From: Owenia fusiformis
Taxonomy: Eukaryota; Annelida; Polychaeta; Sabellida; Oweniidae
Assembly (NCBI GenBank): GCA_903813345.2
Contig: CAIIXF020000009.1
Coordinates: 22,963,759 to 23,027,758, forward strand
Length of the DNA stretch: 64,000 nt
Reading direction: 5' to 3'
Under the pieces are notes generated by a model. It was not told where the DNA came from. It saw nothing but the letters and a program-made list of their open reading frames with translations, and searched no databases. How positions within the stretch are numbered: the stretch's first letter is position 1; each line of letters begins with the position of its first letter. Position numbers and translations under genes: made by a program. Shown one piece after another: positions 35,423 to 49,500 of the stretch.

Positions 35423-37522
35423 CTATGAGAAGTACTGATACAATGCTTCTGTACCTGGTGAAGCTTTGATATTCAGGTGTCTCAGCAATTCTAATGGATC
35501 TTGTTCCTGATCCGGTGTAGTGGGCAGTAACACTGGTGGCTGGAATGCCGACGTTGCATCATCTGAGATTACGTCCTCTAAATTTAAGTTCAGGTTGTTT
35601 GGGGGAATTTGGGTTTGATCAGGGCGGCCCTGTGGTGTAATTGGTTGTAACAAACCCCTGTATAGGTCATTATCAGTGTTTGGACCCAGAAGACCTCCCT
35701 GGGATGGAATAGACTTAGTCTGCTGAAGAAAAGCCTCAAACGCTGCTGAACTACTGGCATGGTTCTGTTGGACACCACTAGATGTCTCTGCATTATTAGA
35801 GTGTGCCCCAAATTGGTTGGCGCTAGTATGGTATGCAGTTTCTGGTGCAGAATGATTATTTAATACATTGTTTTGACGATGATTCTCAATCATGCTCGCA
35901 TACTGCACCATTGGGTTCTGTGTGACCTTATTATGGTCCATGGATCTGTGTGTGGGTTGACTAAGATGTGGGGATGTGGATGTCGCTGGGGGAGTTGTTT
36001 GCTTCCTCAATGCCCCAGCATATGACAAAGGACCAGATTCAGTTTTCTTCTCCATGTCAGAGCCGGGTGTCCCCACATTGCCTCCTCTCATGTAGAGAGG
36101 AGTATTCCGCTGAGGGGCACTCTGGCCGGAGAATGCAACTTTCATAATGTTCTGTGCTATGTGTATGTTTCCAAGCTCATTCTCCTTGCTCTCATCGACT
36201 AGATGGTCCATAGACTTTACAATGTGTTCTATTGCACTTTCTTCAAAATTACCACCACACATTGCTCCCGCAATACCACCAGTTGCTCCCCCTGTTGGGC
36301 TTCTAAGATCCCGTGTGCGCTCAGATGAGCGAAATGATTGGTCAGATAAGTCGTCAGTGCTGCACAGAGATAATGGTGAGCTCCGAGAACTAGATGCCTC
36401 ATCTAGTGTTACCGCTACACTGACCACTTCTTTCTTCAGAGACTTCTGCTGCTGTACTCCCTTCGTATCTGGACTACTTGCCTTATTAGTCAGTGTGTTG
36501 TTCACTGGTGGGGCCTGAGACTGAATCTGGGGGTATGGCTGACCCCCAGGATGAGGGGACGGGTGGATTGTCAAAGGGGCCCCTAAATGTGCCTGAGAGG
36601 CAGCAATTTTTGTCTGCTCCTGGATGTACTCAATGAAGCTATCAGCAGCCACTTTTCCTTCAGTGTTTAGTATATACATATAGAACTCTCTCTGAAGGTG
36701 GGGGCTTGTAATGAGCACCCTGTCATCTACATTGGGGAGTAGGGGGTGGTGGCCTTGTTGGTATGTTGGTAGTCGTACACTGGCCTGTCGCCCAGGGACC
36801 ATGGATCTCGGTTGGTGGTTTGGGGGCATGGATTTGGAGTGGCTGGCAAGGTGTGGTGGGATATGCTTTACATTAGGTAATAGCTGTATATGTGGGTGGG
36901 AGTTTGCCATGGTTGGTCGCATGGCTTCCCCTTGTAGCATAGGTCGAATACGGAACCCAGGGTGCATGGGGCTTTGGGGTGAGGCTGCCTGTTGTTGCTC
37001 ACTTTTATCAGTGGTTCTAGTCCCTTGAGAGATACTTATAGGAGATGTGGTTGCTCGTGGTGCGGGTGTGGTAGACACAGGGGGCATGCCTGTGGGGGAG
37101 GGAGCAGCTGTGGGAGCCTGCCCCTGGGGAGAGGGTACCACAAAGGGGCCAGGGCCAAGAAAAGGTGGATATAACATTGGTTGGGCAGCTCCAAGTGATG
37201 GATGATACGCAAGCTGAGGATGTGGTATCAACATGGGATTTGGTGGAAAGCCTAACATGACAGGAGGCTGCATCTGTTGTAGAGTTCCTGGAAATCTGTG
37301 CTGGTACGGGACACCAGCCCCATGTTGCCAGGCTGGGACGGGGGAATGGTGTTTAGGGGGTGTACCCGTAGTTGTACTGGTCCCACAACTTGGCCTGCTC
37401 ACTGAAACTACTGTGTAGTTAGGGGTCCCTGGACCTACAGGGGTAGCTTGGGCCCCAGGTAAACTTGCTGCAGGAGAGCTGCTCTTGGCAATCTTGGGGG
37501 ACACTTGACTGACAGACAGACT
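35423..37522 (-). CDS. HELZ: HELZ terminal exon (proline-rich low-complexity tail)
   Basis: A long last exon of 699 codons plus stop, entered from a TTATTGCAG acceptor (first codons AGT CTG TCT GTC). Most of it is Pro/Ser/Gln/His-rich and probably disordered. The segment [20 protein letters not shown] is a more ordered island. LSYAGALRK corresponds to the MSYASALR element of vertebrate HELZ, and the last residues [10 protein letters not shown]...YQYFS match its C-terminal LSLFQELSL...YSYF. This tail is the part of HELZ linked to CCR4-NOT binding in vertebrates. It is less AT-rich than its surroundings. Plus-strand frames at 36147-37418 are shadows. Confidence 0.9.
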   Translation of the reverse strand, partial: SLSVSQVSPKIAKSSSPAASLPGAQATPVGPGTPNYTVVSVSRPSCGTSTTTGTPPKHHSPVPAWQHGAGVPYQHRFPGTLQQMQPPVMLGFPPNPMLIPHPQLAYHPSLGAAQPMLYPPFLGPGPFVVPSPQGQAPTAAPSPTGMPPVSTTPAPRATTSPISISQGTRTTDKSEQQQAASPQSPMHPGFRIRPMLQGEAMRPTMANSHPHIQLLPNVKHIPPHLASHSKSMPPNHQPRSMVPGRQASVRLPTYQQGHHPLLPNVDDRVLITSPHLQREFYMYILNTEGKVAADSFIEYIQEQTKIAASQAHLGAPLTIHPSPHPGGQPYPQIQSQAPPVNNTLTNKASSPDTKGVQQQKSLKKEVVSVAVTLDEASSSRSSPLSLCSTDDLSDQSFRSSERTRDLRSPTGGATGGIAGAMCGGNFEESAIEHIVKSMDHLVDESKENELGNIHIAQNIMKVAFSGQSAPQRNTPLYMRGGNVGTPGSDMEKKTESGPLSYAGALRKQTTPPATSTSPHLSQPTHRSMDHNKVTQNPMVQYASMIENHRQNNVLNNHSAPETAYHTSANQFGAHSNNAETSSGVQQNHASSSAAFEAFLQQTKSIPSQGGLLGPNTDNDLYRGLLQPITPQGRPDQTQIPPNNLNLNLEDVISDDATSAFQPPVLLPTTPDQEQDPLELLRHLNIKASPGTEALYQYFS

Positions 37523-40500
37523 CTGCAATAAGATAAGTATGAATGATTATTTTCAATAAAGTTATTTAAATAACAATGTACGTAGATACCCACAATGATA
37601 TCCTGAGGAACAAAAACATAACAAGATGGGAGAGTTGTTTTGCAAGATATCAAATTCTTTAATTTTTTACTCATGAATGTAAAGCATGAACCATATTCTC
37701 TGTAATTAGTGCCCAGGACTCTTAGAAATTTCAAAATACATCTTCAACCAATTCTAATAAGTGCACTTATATGAAAGAAGTCAAATCCCCAGGAATTCAT
37801 GTTTGAAAGAGCTTTTTCGTTTATATGACAATCCTCAATATTCTTTGAATTTTGAGAAGGGGATGGTTGATTATAAGGAGGTGGGCCCTAATTACAGAGA
37901 ATATGGTAATAACAAATACGTACATGTAACAATTTAGACTACATTGTATTTAGATTTTTTCATCTACCTCATTATGTCCATTTTAATATTTTTATGCTTG
38001 TTTATACTATAGTTTTACAATATCTACACTAGTAATTTAAATCAATGAAAAGTAAGTATAATAAAAATATGCTAGTCAATAAATCTATAAGTTCAATAAA
38101 AGAAATATCTAATTACAAGGTGGACTCAGAAACTTTCATAAAAGACATGGTCGTTTTTACACAACATGTCTCCATTTGGGATTGTATATACATGTATCTG
38201 ATTGAGACTTCAAATACCTTTTAAGCAATGACAATATTTTTTGGCCCACCCTGTGTTCAAAGGACTAGATGCTAGAACTGTATAGAGGTATTAATACAGG
38301 GATCTACCTTTTTATTAGATTTAGAAGATTGTGAGTTTCTAGGTGATGTGGTAGGTGCTGTGAAATATGGGTACCCCTGCATGTACGGTGACATATAGCC
38401 ATAATACATCTAAAACGTAATATAAAAGCTAAACTAAGCAAAATAAGCTTCATATCCCCCCCAATTGAATTGCATTTGGCCGCAACAATTTATGATATTG
38501 AACATTTCTGCCATGTTCAAATTGTAATATGAAGATCAAACTGAGAAGAATGTAAGCAGACAAGATTTTGATATAAATTACACAGAGATGTAAACCATAA
38601 CTCGTACTTTGTACTAGATAGTATGTACATATTATTATTATGGCCCTTGAAGTTCTATATCATAAATTTTCCAAATACATCTGTAACTTCAATATTCAAT
38701 AACCCAGATGCGAGTAGAAATAATCTTGATTTACGTCATTAAAAATTCAAAATTCAGTCAAAGTAATATCATATTTGAAATCTACATGTAGAATTACATC
38801 TAGAAATGTGGTTTTAAAAAGTGTTTATCAACTTTGAAAAATTAATTTTCTTTGAAAATGTGACTTCTAGCTCGGGGAGATTCCCCATAGACCCCATGCT
38901 ATAAAATCACAAAAAATGAAATATCTTTTCTTTTAGTGGACAGATAATATTTTGCTTTACTGGACATATTTTCATTAGTATAAGTATTAGACACATAAGG
39001 GTTATATTAAAATTGAGCCACTTAAATTGATAATATTCAAATTTAAGGGAACTTTCTTATATACCTGCCATGTTAATTGACCCGAATCAGCCACCTGGTG
39101 GTGAAACTGGTAACTACCTACTCGCATTTGGGTAATTAGATACCTCAATGGCATGCTTTTTGAAGATTGCTTCTAAAAAATTTCCCCTCTCCATCCATTC
39201 TAACTCCTTTAATCTAATTGATTCTTTATTTGTGTATTTCTTGTTCATTGATAAAATTCCAGGACCACCGCTTCTAAGTGTATGTGTGTGCATAGACTCC
39301 AAGTTATGGTTTTCATTTTCAAAATAAAATATAAACTAATAAGACAAAATCTCTCTAATAAAAAGCTTAGGCAGAAAACAAATTAAAAATCTGCAGAAGT
39401 GAAAATCAAACATAGGAAAGAGGGTTTTCTCAAGATTTTGAAGAGTAGATTTATTTTCGATGTAGAATAGGACAGAAATGTTTTAATTCATTTTCCACAT
39501 GTTCTTCAATCCACCTTTCAAACAGATCCTAAAATCAAAATGGTATTAAAATGGTGTACAAATTCAACTTGGAATTGAAATATGGTGACATTTACGTAAA
39601 AAAATCAATCAAATCAAGCTAGACTTCGGTGTGATAACAGAATACCACTTTTCACTTTTCTTCAAATGTCACCATATTTCTTCTTCAGAGTTGATCACAA
39701 ATGTTTATACAAGAAATCATATCAAATCATAATGTGATACACTATTTACACAATATGAAAGCAAAGAAATAAATATCAAGATATATTTATATATATCGGG
39801 TGTCCCAAAAAATGAGCCACCTTTTGACAAGTATTATCTCGGCAACTGAATATGAAAAATATATGAATATGAACAAAAATATGAACAAAAATATGTAAAA
39901 GATCAAGTAATTGTTAAGTGAGTACTAAGAAATTACAGATAACATGTCATAATATCCAATACCAGAGCAACGCAATGAAAACTTCATAGCGTTTGTACCA
40001 AAAAATTAGAAGCAATTTGACAAGTAAATTCTCAGCAATAGACAAGCCAAATTCTTTGAAACTCTACCTAAGGCACTTTAGGAAATCTTCTGCTAGTACC
40101 ACAGATATGTTAGAGATTGGTCTCATCTTTTGTGTGCATTTTAGAATTAAAGACAGTTTGTCACAATAACCAATATCAATGTAAAAGTCACTTATTAATC
40201 CATTCCAAGCAAAAATACTTTTTCATATTTATTCTAACAATATCACCTCCAATGAATTTTAAGAATGATTTGAGATTTTGGATATGTGGGATAAATGAAA
40301 ACAATTAATCAGACATCACTCAGGTCTTACAGTGAAGCTGAAGCGTGCGAAGATGATAGCTGGTACAGACACTAAAGAGGTCTATGATCATAGCTCCGGT
40401 TTGGGAATTTTGACATGCTATTTTGAATTTCTTAGTAATCATAGAATATTTACTAATCTTTTTTATATTTTTTACAACTTGCTAATGATACTCTCAGGCT

Positions 40501-43500
40501 ACTTTGTACAAATTTTTAGTGAATTTGGTCTATCAGTTGCCGAGATAATACTTGTAAAAAAGGGGCACATTTTTTGGGACACCTGGTATATATATGTATT
40601 AGAATTAATAAATGGTATGCTCATCTGAGAACTTTATAGTACATGAAAGTTGTAAAAGTTACTTAAGAAGACCCCCCATAGTTACATGTCTATTCGCTAC
40701 GTTGCATAATTTTGTGTTTTTGCCCACATAATTCTGGATGGTCTGCTAAAGGCACCCAATAATCAATGGTTAATGTAATAAGGAGATGGGAAGATCATGA
40801 AAGAAAATTGTTAAGTAATATACTTATACCTTTATTGGTAAGAGTTATCATTCCTTGCACCTCATATTTTATCATGAATATACCCCCTCCCTCTCATAAA
40901 GAATGAATTACTTCGCAAATGATTTTTCATAACTATTAATCATCCAACTTTACATACAATTTTTGCAATACAATTCAATATATATCCCCAGATGCAGCTA
41001 AAGATTACATACAATTCAAAATAAATGTTAATTCATTTTTAATCACTGAACATGGAGACAGAGAAACTTGAGGAGATTTCTATGATTATAAAAATTGATA
41101 TGAAACTCATGAAATGAAATGCAATCCTATCTTTATGATATTGTAAGAGAATGAATGCAGCGTACTGCTTCAATTAAATGTCATTTATCCTTCATTTGAT
41201 GGCATTAGACCTCAATAAGGTAAGATTTACATACTTTCATACTTCTAACTTCAAAATGTCCATAATACTATTTATTTAAGATAACACAACTAAATGATTA
41301 GCCTATAAATCAATTGCAAAAATAAAAAGTTTTAGGATATATTATGAAATAATATTAAAACAGTCTGCTTCAACAATTTCAAAATTCTGATCAAGGCTAT
41401 AATCTCTCTATTACATGTTTAGTAAAACCTTGTACATTGAACATTTTTGGTTGAGAAAAAACATTCAGTGTTGGTACTGTAGATATACACTACAGAAAGA
41501 GTATTTAAGTCAGTATGTGCCGAGAAGGTGTGTTTACTAGAGTTTCACATTGTTCTAATATTGCATTTGTAGAGCTGGAAGACATGTTATGTTCTGATAT
41601 AGGGGGCGCTGTAACATTCCTCTCACTATGTGTCACTGTGTTTTCTATGCCCCCACCTCAGCTAGGTAAGACTTAATAGCAGTATTCTGACTTAACACTG
41701 AACAATAAACACAATATTATCACATCAAATTATAAACAAGAATTGATTAATGTGGCATCTGCCCACATGACCGAAAGCCCATCAGCGCAAGATGATGACA
41801 ATATTGATCTTTAAAGTGCAATAAAAATAGTCCCCTCTCATTTAGTTTAACAAAAGTTGTATCACAAGGTGAAAATTGGGAATTAACATCTGTTCTTTAG
41901 CAGAGCTAAAACGATACTCATGCTCCAAATTTTGAATCCAATAAAAAAATAACCTTAATTCATAGAATACATTACATTCAGTGCGTCTAGTCGGGGGATC
42001 TGACCCAAGAGCAGGGATCGTAGAAGTGTACCACAATGGTAGCTGGGGGTACCTATGTGGTGGCGCCATTGACACTCGGGATGATGCCTCTGTAACATGT
42101 CGTCAACTAGGCTACCCAGATGCCATTCCAATCACAATATCCGGGTGGATATTTGAATGGGTTGAGAAGCCATTTGTGTTAGACAAGGTCACATGTACAG
42201 GAGATGAGGCTGCCTTACAAGATTGTCCAAACTCTGGATGGAGGGACTACATCCCTCCTTTTTATAAGTGTTACAAGAACTGGGCTAGTACACTGTGGTG
42301 TGCCCCAGAGGTGCCAAAAGGTTAGGAATGTAATTGATTATGTTAAACTCTAACCCTAGACTTATGAAAGCCTAAACGAGACTGAGAGAATCGACTTAAA
42401 GGCAAAATATGTGAGAATGAAGATTTTGCAAAAAAGTTTCAAAGATGGTACTTTACTACCGTATTCTCTGTAATTACCGCCCACTCTCTAATAAGCGCCC
42501 ACCCCGCTTCACAAAGTTCAAGAAACATCGAGGAATCAACAAGAATTGAAGAATATATCAGGAAAAAATATTTCTCAAAATCCAGGAGCGGGCGATAATA
42601 GAGTACTTACCCTAAAACTGCTGTAAACACGACGCGTTTTGTAATTCTATGCATCCTCTCGATACATATCTATCGATGGGTGCTTCCCACACCATACCAT
42701 GCTAATATTGTCTCCAAATAGTCCATAATGAATGAAGGAATTGTTCTTTATCGGCATTCAGAAATTTCAAAAGCTACTGCGCAGATGTTCTGCGCATGTC
42801 AAGGTCGTGAACTTTCTGGTTTCTTTTTAATGTTTCTCGACTTTTACACGACTTTTGCACGAATAATGATGATCTCTCATCAAATTAGAAATAATGTATA
42901 ACTTTAGATCGATATCCAGCAGTCTCTAGTGGAAATATTGAAGGTAATCGGCGATAATGACAAAGTGGGCGTGCCGGAAATAAATTAGACATAGACGGGT
43001 CTTCAACCACTGTCAATATTGTTTAAGCGATCTTTACCGTATTCTCTCCAATAACAGCACTTGTCATATTATTATAAAAATATGTTGAAGAAAATGCATT
43101 CTTGTCAAGAAAAATTGCCATACATGAAATTCCTCGGGATTTCTGATTTCTTTCATACATGGGCGCTTATTAGAATGGTCTAAATAATGTATTTTCAATT
43201 TTCTAAACGCCCTGGGCGCTAATTACAGAGAATACGGTATATGTAATTAGTATCTAGCAGTTAGTCTACATGGATGAATATATTTATATGCATGTCGTAT
43301 AATGTGTTGTAGTGCGCCTGGTTGGAGGTCGAGGGGGTTGGGAGGGGAATGTGGAGGTCCATTCACTAGGCAAATGGGGCTACATTTGTAACCCATCTTA
43401 TAACATAGACATTGAAAGGATGACAAAGCAAGCCCAGGTAAAGCCACAATGTAATTTGTTAATGGGGGTTGGGGTGTGAACTTACGAGCTAAACATACAA

Positions 43501-46500
43501 CTTATTTTCAAGGCCACACCAAAATCCCATCATGAAAAAAACATGAATAATACAAAATATGTTAACACCAAATAATCATTACAGGTAATATGTGGCCAGC
43601 TTGGATTCAACAGAGAGGACGCCTATCCTTTGTTTGACAACTTCTTTGATGTAGTTGATGAGAGTGACTATGTCATTGTGCCAAACTTCCTATGTGATGG
43701 AACAGAAGACTCTCTCATGGACTGTGACTATAATGGCTTTATTGATGACCTGAAATGCTACCACAGACATGCATTTGCTGTATCATGTAAAAAGGAGCCT
43801 GTTAAATGTAAGTCGCAATATTAATGATTCGGACATTTGGATCCTATTACAATTTAAGTACATTGGGATGATGAATCAACTTATATTCATCTGTATTTAC
43901 CTTAGTAGGTATTTTGTATATAGAGAATACTTTGCCTTTTCAAACTAAACATGTGCAATCATATCTTTAAAGTAAGAAAGAACAAAGGGCGACAATAAAA
44001 ACATACTTTATTAAACCATTATGAAACATTGCCCATTTCTTCATATGAATCATATCAAAATACATATAGAAACTAAGTCCATTTACACGTAATGTTCATA
44101 GTCTATTACATCTGTATGTATGTGTTATGTGTTGTATCTGTATGTATGTATGTGTATGTATATGTTCTGTTCAGTGAGACTGGTTGATGGAGAATCAGAA
44201 ACCAGGGGAAGGCTTGAGGTATATGGCTATGGGAAGAAAAGCCCAGTGTGTGGGTACCTATTCAATGAAGATGAAGCAACAGTTGCATGCAGAGAGTTAG
44301 GTATAGACCCTCAAGGCACAAAGCCTGCAGTTCTCCCTAGTCACCGTTTCTTTCGTTCAACTTTGGAGAGGACGCGTTTGAGTGGCGTAGACTGTCATGG
44401 AGATGAAGAGACATACCAGAAGTGTTATAATGTCCTGTTTGGGAGAATCCCTCGTATCAGACATGATGATATCATTGAGGGGTGTGGGGAGAGGGATCAG
44501 ATTGGTATTGACTGTCGACCAGACCCAATACAAGGTAACACTTGGATATAACTTCATATATGATCCAGGTACTATATATAAGGGTATACTCCTTTATGAG
44601 TTAACACTGGGGTATTACTATGATTAACTACTTAGTAACACAAGACAGTTACTCAATTTGATCCTAAAAGAGGTGACTTAACACTAGGGTAATAAAGTAC
44701 AGTACATTACCCTTATTCATAATTCAACACAAGGTAACATTGGAGTAAATCAGGTGATGAAACCAAAGATGACCAATTCAGCTTAAAGTCATATATTCAA
44801 AACATAGTATGTATATTGCCTTGCATTTTGCATTGCAGTCCGGTTAGTAGATGGACCCAATGAAAGATCTGGGCGTGTTGAGGTGTACTATGCTGGGGTG
44901 TGGGGGACTATATGTGGCAAGGACTTTGAGAAGATACATGCAGAGATAGTGTGTAGCACGCTGGGGTTTGGCACTGAGAATACTATAGCCTATCAGGCGT
45001 CACCATATGGCACTGGGTCTCTGGCTCTAGTCATGCAGATTGCACTGGACTGTGACCCCTCTGATCTAAGGTCAGTTATGTTTAAATAGAACACATCAGA
45101 ATTGTTTCTTAACCAGGTGTAGAATTCTCATCTTATCCATTTCTAAGTGTAAGAAATGATATCCTAACTGTTCCTGGTTTTGATAATATAAACTTGAACT
45201 GTTGCAAATAGACTAATGTCTCAATTGAAAGGTTTATTCATGCAGTTCCTTGCACACTTGTGGATTACTGTACTTTTTACATGAGATAACCCATTTCATG
45301 TCACGGGGACCCCTGTATCAAAGATCTGTTAAAACGAATCTGGGTCTTTTGGTCAAATCAAGAGCTTATTTATAGCTGTATCATGTACATCAAATTCATA
45401 ATTCTATTATACAATGTTATCTTTGCTGGTTGTAGGTTTGAGAGGTGCCAAATGATATGGGACAGTGCTGGCCCTCTCTGTGCAGACTGGAATGACAATG
45501 ATAGCATGTTTGTAGCAGCTGTGGCATGTACATATATTGAATTCTATTCTATTATACAATATTATCTTTGCTGGTTGTAGGTTTGAGAGGTGCCAAATGA
45601 TATGGGACAGTGCTGGCCCTCTCTGTGCAGACTGGAATGACAATGATAGCATGTTTGTTGCCGCTGTGGCATGTGGAGAAGTAGAGAATGTAATAGTTTA
45701 GGAGTTTGAGTCTTGAGTCCTGGAGTAGAGTCTAACAGGTTAAAGACATAACAGATGTTACAAATGTGACCATATTGAAATATTATACTAGTATAGCACT
45801 ACATGTAAAAGTTGTTTAATAAATAAAGATGATTTTGCTATCAAACCTTCATTTTTCAATATATATTTCTCAGATTCCTACAGAAGAATGATTATACAGC
45901 AAACCTGTCTTAATGAACACCTCTCTCTAGTAAACATTGGCCTTCCTCCACACATACTCAAGTGACTTCTGTATGAATTATCCTCTCTGTAGTGAATACC
46001 TACCAACACTGAACGCTTTTCTCAGCAAAAAAGTTGGATATACACAGGTTTTAGTTCAATAACTATGTCGCAAGAATAGCAACCGTTTTCCAAAATTGCT
46101 GGACAGCTCTTTTCCAATCATGGACTATTTCATAAACTTTCAACAAATTCACTGAATCTAGTACAAGATTCCTATTCATTCCATTCCTATTCAAAAAAAA
46201 GAGCTAGGGATAGAGAAGAACGATTGAAGAAAACTGCCCATGGGGCTTGGGCCTTCCCCTAGTATGGGCGCAGACAATTTTGTAGGGCCAAAAAATTTTT
46301 GGGCCTCAATTAGTGGGCATTACTTGGCCTTTTTGGGCCTTATATTTAAATATTAGGCCAAATTATCAAAAATGGGCCTTTAATTTTCAAAATGTGGGCC
46401 CAACTTTGGGTTTTATGGGCCTAAAAGCCTTGTTAGCTGTTGGATCTACCAGTGATATGTGTGTTGACAAAGTAAGAAAAGAATTCCAGATGAGCATATT

Positions 46501-49500
46501 CTTAAAATTTAATGCAATAAAATAACTAGGTTAAAAGTTAGAACACATCAAATCTAAAATTTAATCACTAAAGTATGAAGCAACTTAAAAAATAAATATG
46601 AAATGATGAAATTACTTTTTATCTGTCAATATTTTCAAATGATTAATAATTGATAAAAAATCTTTTGACACTGATATGATGATCATATTGAAGTTGACAG
46701 ATTGTAATTTCTTCATTTTTATTACACTTCAAATAAAGCATACAATATAACATCTACCTGGTATTCACTTACTGAAGGGTTATAGATGGGTGGTCGTGGC
46801 ATGTACCAAGTGTAGTGCGGCTGAGCTGACATATATGCCGGACTATTGATGTAGGGGTGTCCAGGTCTCGGAACGACAACTGGAAAATCTGGGCCATGAC
46901 GAAGTCTGTTGGGCACAAACTCGGGTGCATTCGGGTTTAGTACATAGGTTTTCTTCAACTCTACACCATCTAAGCTTGCTCTGATTTGAGTCCATGTGAT
47001 GCCAAATAGACTGTTGTTCTGCTGTGCAATGTCTATGAAATATTCCCAGAGTTTCCTGAATCAAAAAATTAATAAAAATGTGTACAAATAAAACTTCTAT
47101 GGCTTGTTAAATGAACAAATTAAATGTATATTTCCTGCACATGCAACTTTAACCACATCATCTCAACTCTTAATTTCTCAACCCTGGTCATTTCAGCGTT
47201 TAGGAAGTCAACCCTGGTCATCTCAACTCTTAATTAGTTAACCCTGGTCATCTCAGCCATTACGTCATCACCCCTGGTCATCTCAACCCTTAATTAGTCA
47301 ACCCTGGTCATCTCAACCCTTAATTAGTCAACCCTGGTCATCTCAACCCTTAATTAGTCAACCCTGGTCATCTCAACTCTTAATTAGTCAATCCTGGTCA
47401 TCTCAACCCTTAATTAGTCAACCCTGGTCATCTCAACCTCTACTTAGTCAACAATCTCAACCAATACTTCATCAACCCTGGTCATCTTAACCTTTACTAA
47501 GTCAACCCTGGTCATCCTAAAATTCAATAAGCAAACCTTGATAATCTAGCCCTCATTCAAGGCAACATAGTTTCTTACCTACACTTTCCTATGGAGCACA
47601 ATGAGACAGCGTCACCTACAACTGCTACAAGGGACTGGGCTCGGGTGATAGCTGTGTTCAACAGTTTCATGTTAGAAAGAAAGCCATAGTCCAGCAGGTT
47701 CTCAACCTCAGGGTCAGAGCTACATGTGGCTCTGGTTCTCACTGTACTCAGGAATATCACACGGAATTGTTTCCCTGAAAATATTACAAATTCTTCAATA
47801 CAACAAAGCTGAAGATTTTTGTTGAATCGAAACATCTGATGAAATATAATGATGAATTCAAATTGATAAATACTACATACAAATAAGCCAAAAGATTATA
47901 GGACCTCTAAATTGGACCTCTTCAACTTAACATTGCAGGATTTGATTTGCAAGAAATGATCTAAAGGTTCTGTGTATCTAACTGAAGACCTTTCCAAGTT
48001 ACTATGTACATTGAGGACCATTTCACATTACCTTGAACATTAAGGACCCTCTCTACATTTACACGGAACAACTTCCTCTTCCTAAGCTCTGCTCTTATAC
48101 GTATCACTTGGTCTGTATATGGCGACACCACTCCAATGCTAGACTCATCTAAGGGACCCCAGGATTTAGGCCACATCTTCTGTAGTTCATCCACCCTCTC
48201 AACAATTTCATACACCTGCAAGTTAACAAAGTACAAGATCCACATATTTATCTTTTATTCCTGTAATCTGGATCACTCCATTATTGTGTTAACCATTATT
48301 ATTACATGTATTTTTGATGCACTTATGAGGCATTTTAACACATTGTGAGGGTTGTATATCCTATCTGCCTAAACCTGATTCTGAGTTTAAATTCAATTTG
48401 TTCAACTTACCTCTGCAGTATTGTAGAAAGCAGTGCTGTTATTGTGCTGATTGTCTTCGCCTTTAGCCATGAAGAATGTTAATGGGTAGAAAACTTCATG
48501 CCTAGGTTGGTTACCACTAGCAACCAATCGGTTATCATAAAACAGATCTGAGGTGCAACTGATGATTGCCTCATGTGATCTAGAATTCAAGTAAAAAGAT
48601 TGTTACATTTCAATAAAAATTGGATTGATAATGATAGAAGCTTTGTGAAAGCTGAATCCTTTGAGAGGATAGTTGAGGAGTCTGAACTGACTGATGTCCC
48701 TGCAGGAATTGATGATCATGAACTGAGTGATGTCCCTGAAGGAATTGATGATCATGAACTGAGTGATGTCCCTGAAGGAATTGATGATCATGAACTGAGT
48801 GATGTCCCTGAAGGAATTGATGATCATGAACTGAGTGATGTCCCTGAAGGAATTGATGATCATAAATTGACTAATGACCTGAAGGAATTGATGATCATGA
48901 ACTGAGTGATGTCCCTGAATGAATTGATGATCATGAACTGAGTGATGTCCCTAAAGGAATTGATGATCATGAACTGAGTGATGTCCCTGAAGGAATTGAT
49001 GATCATAAATTGACTAATGACCTGAAGGAATTGATGATCATGAACTGAGTGATGTCCCTGAACGAATTGATGATCATGAACTGAGTGATGTCCCTGAAGG
49101 AACTGATGATCATGAACTGTCTAATGACCCTGAACTAGACGAGTAGGTAGTTGAAGGTTAATATATGAACCTATGGATCAATCTGCCAATGATCATTACT
49201 AAAAAGCAGAATTTGCACAATGCCAGTTAATTAAAATAGAAGTATATAATCCACATTTACCTGTAATTCTCACACAGCAGTATTTTACATGGATTCTCAG
49301 CAGGATATATATCATATAGGCGTTCTAACAGGGAGATATGGAAGTCTCTCTCTCTGGCAAAGTCTGAGTGAACCTCAGGACTCAACTGCATGTGGTCCCC
49401 AGCCAGCACTAGCCTTGTATCATGGTTAGCTAGGGCAAGGGGCATGATAGCCTCACACTCCATGGCTTGTGCAGCCTCATCAATCAGGATATGGGTGAAG

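Noticed and set aside
36147-37418. Several plus-strand frames over the HELZ last exon
   Set aside because: Antisense shadows of the HELZ coding sequence.
39114-39302. Minus-strand 62-codon frame as a missing HELZ exon
   Set aside because: A GT donor is possible but there is no acceptor, and the content does not match remembered HELZ sequence.
48600-48905. 101-codon frame repeating [12 protein letters not shown]
   Set aside because: Lies in a 36-bp minisatellite within a HELZ intron, broken by 35-bp units.
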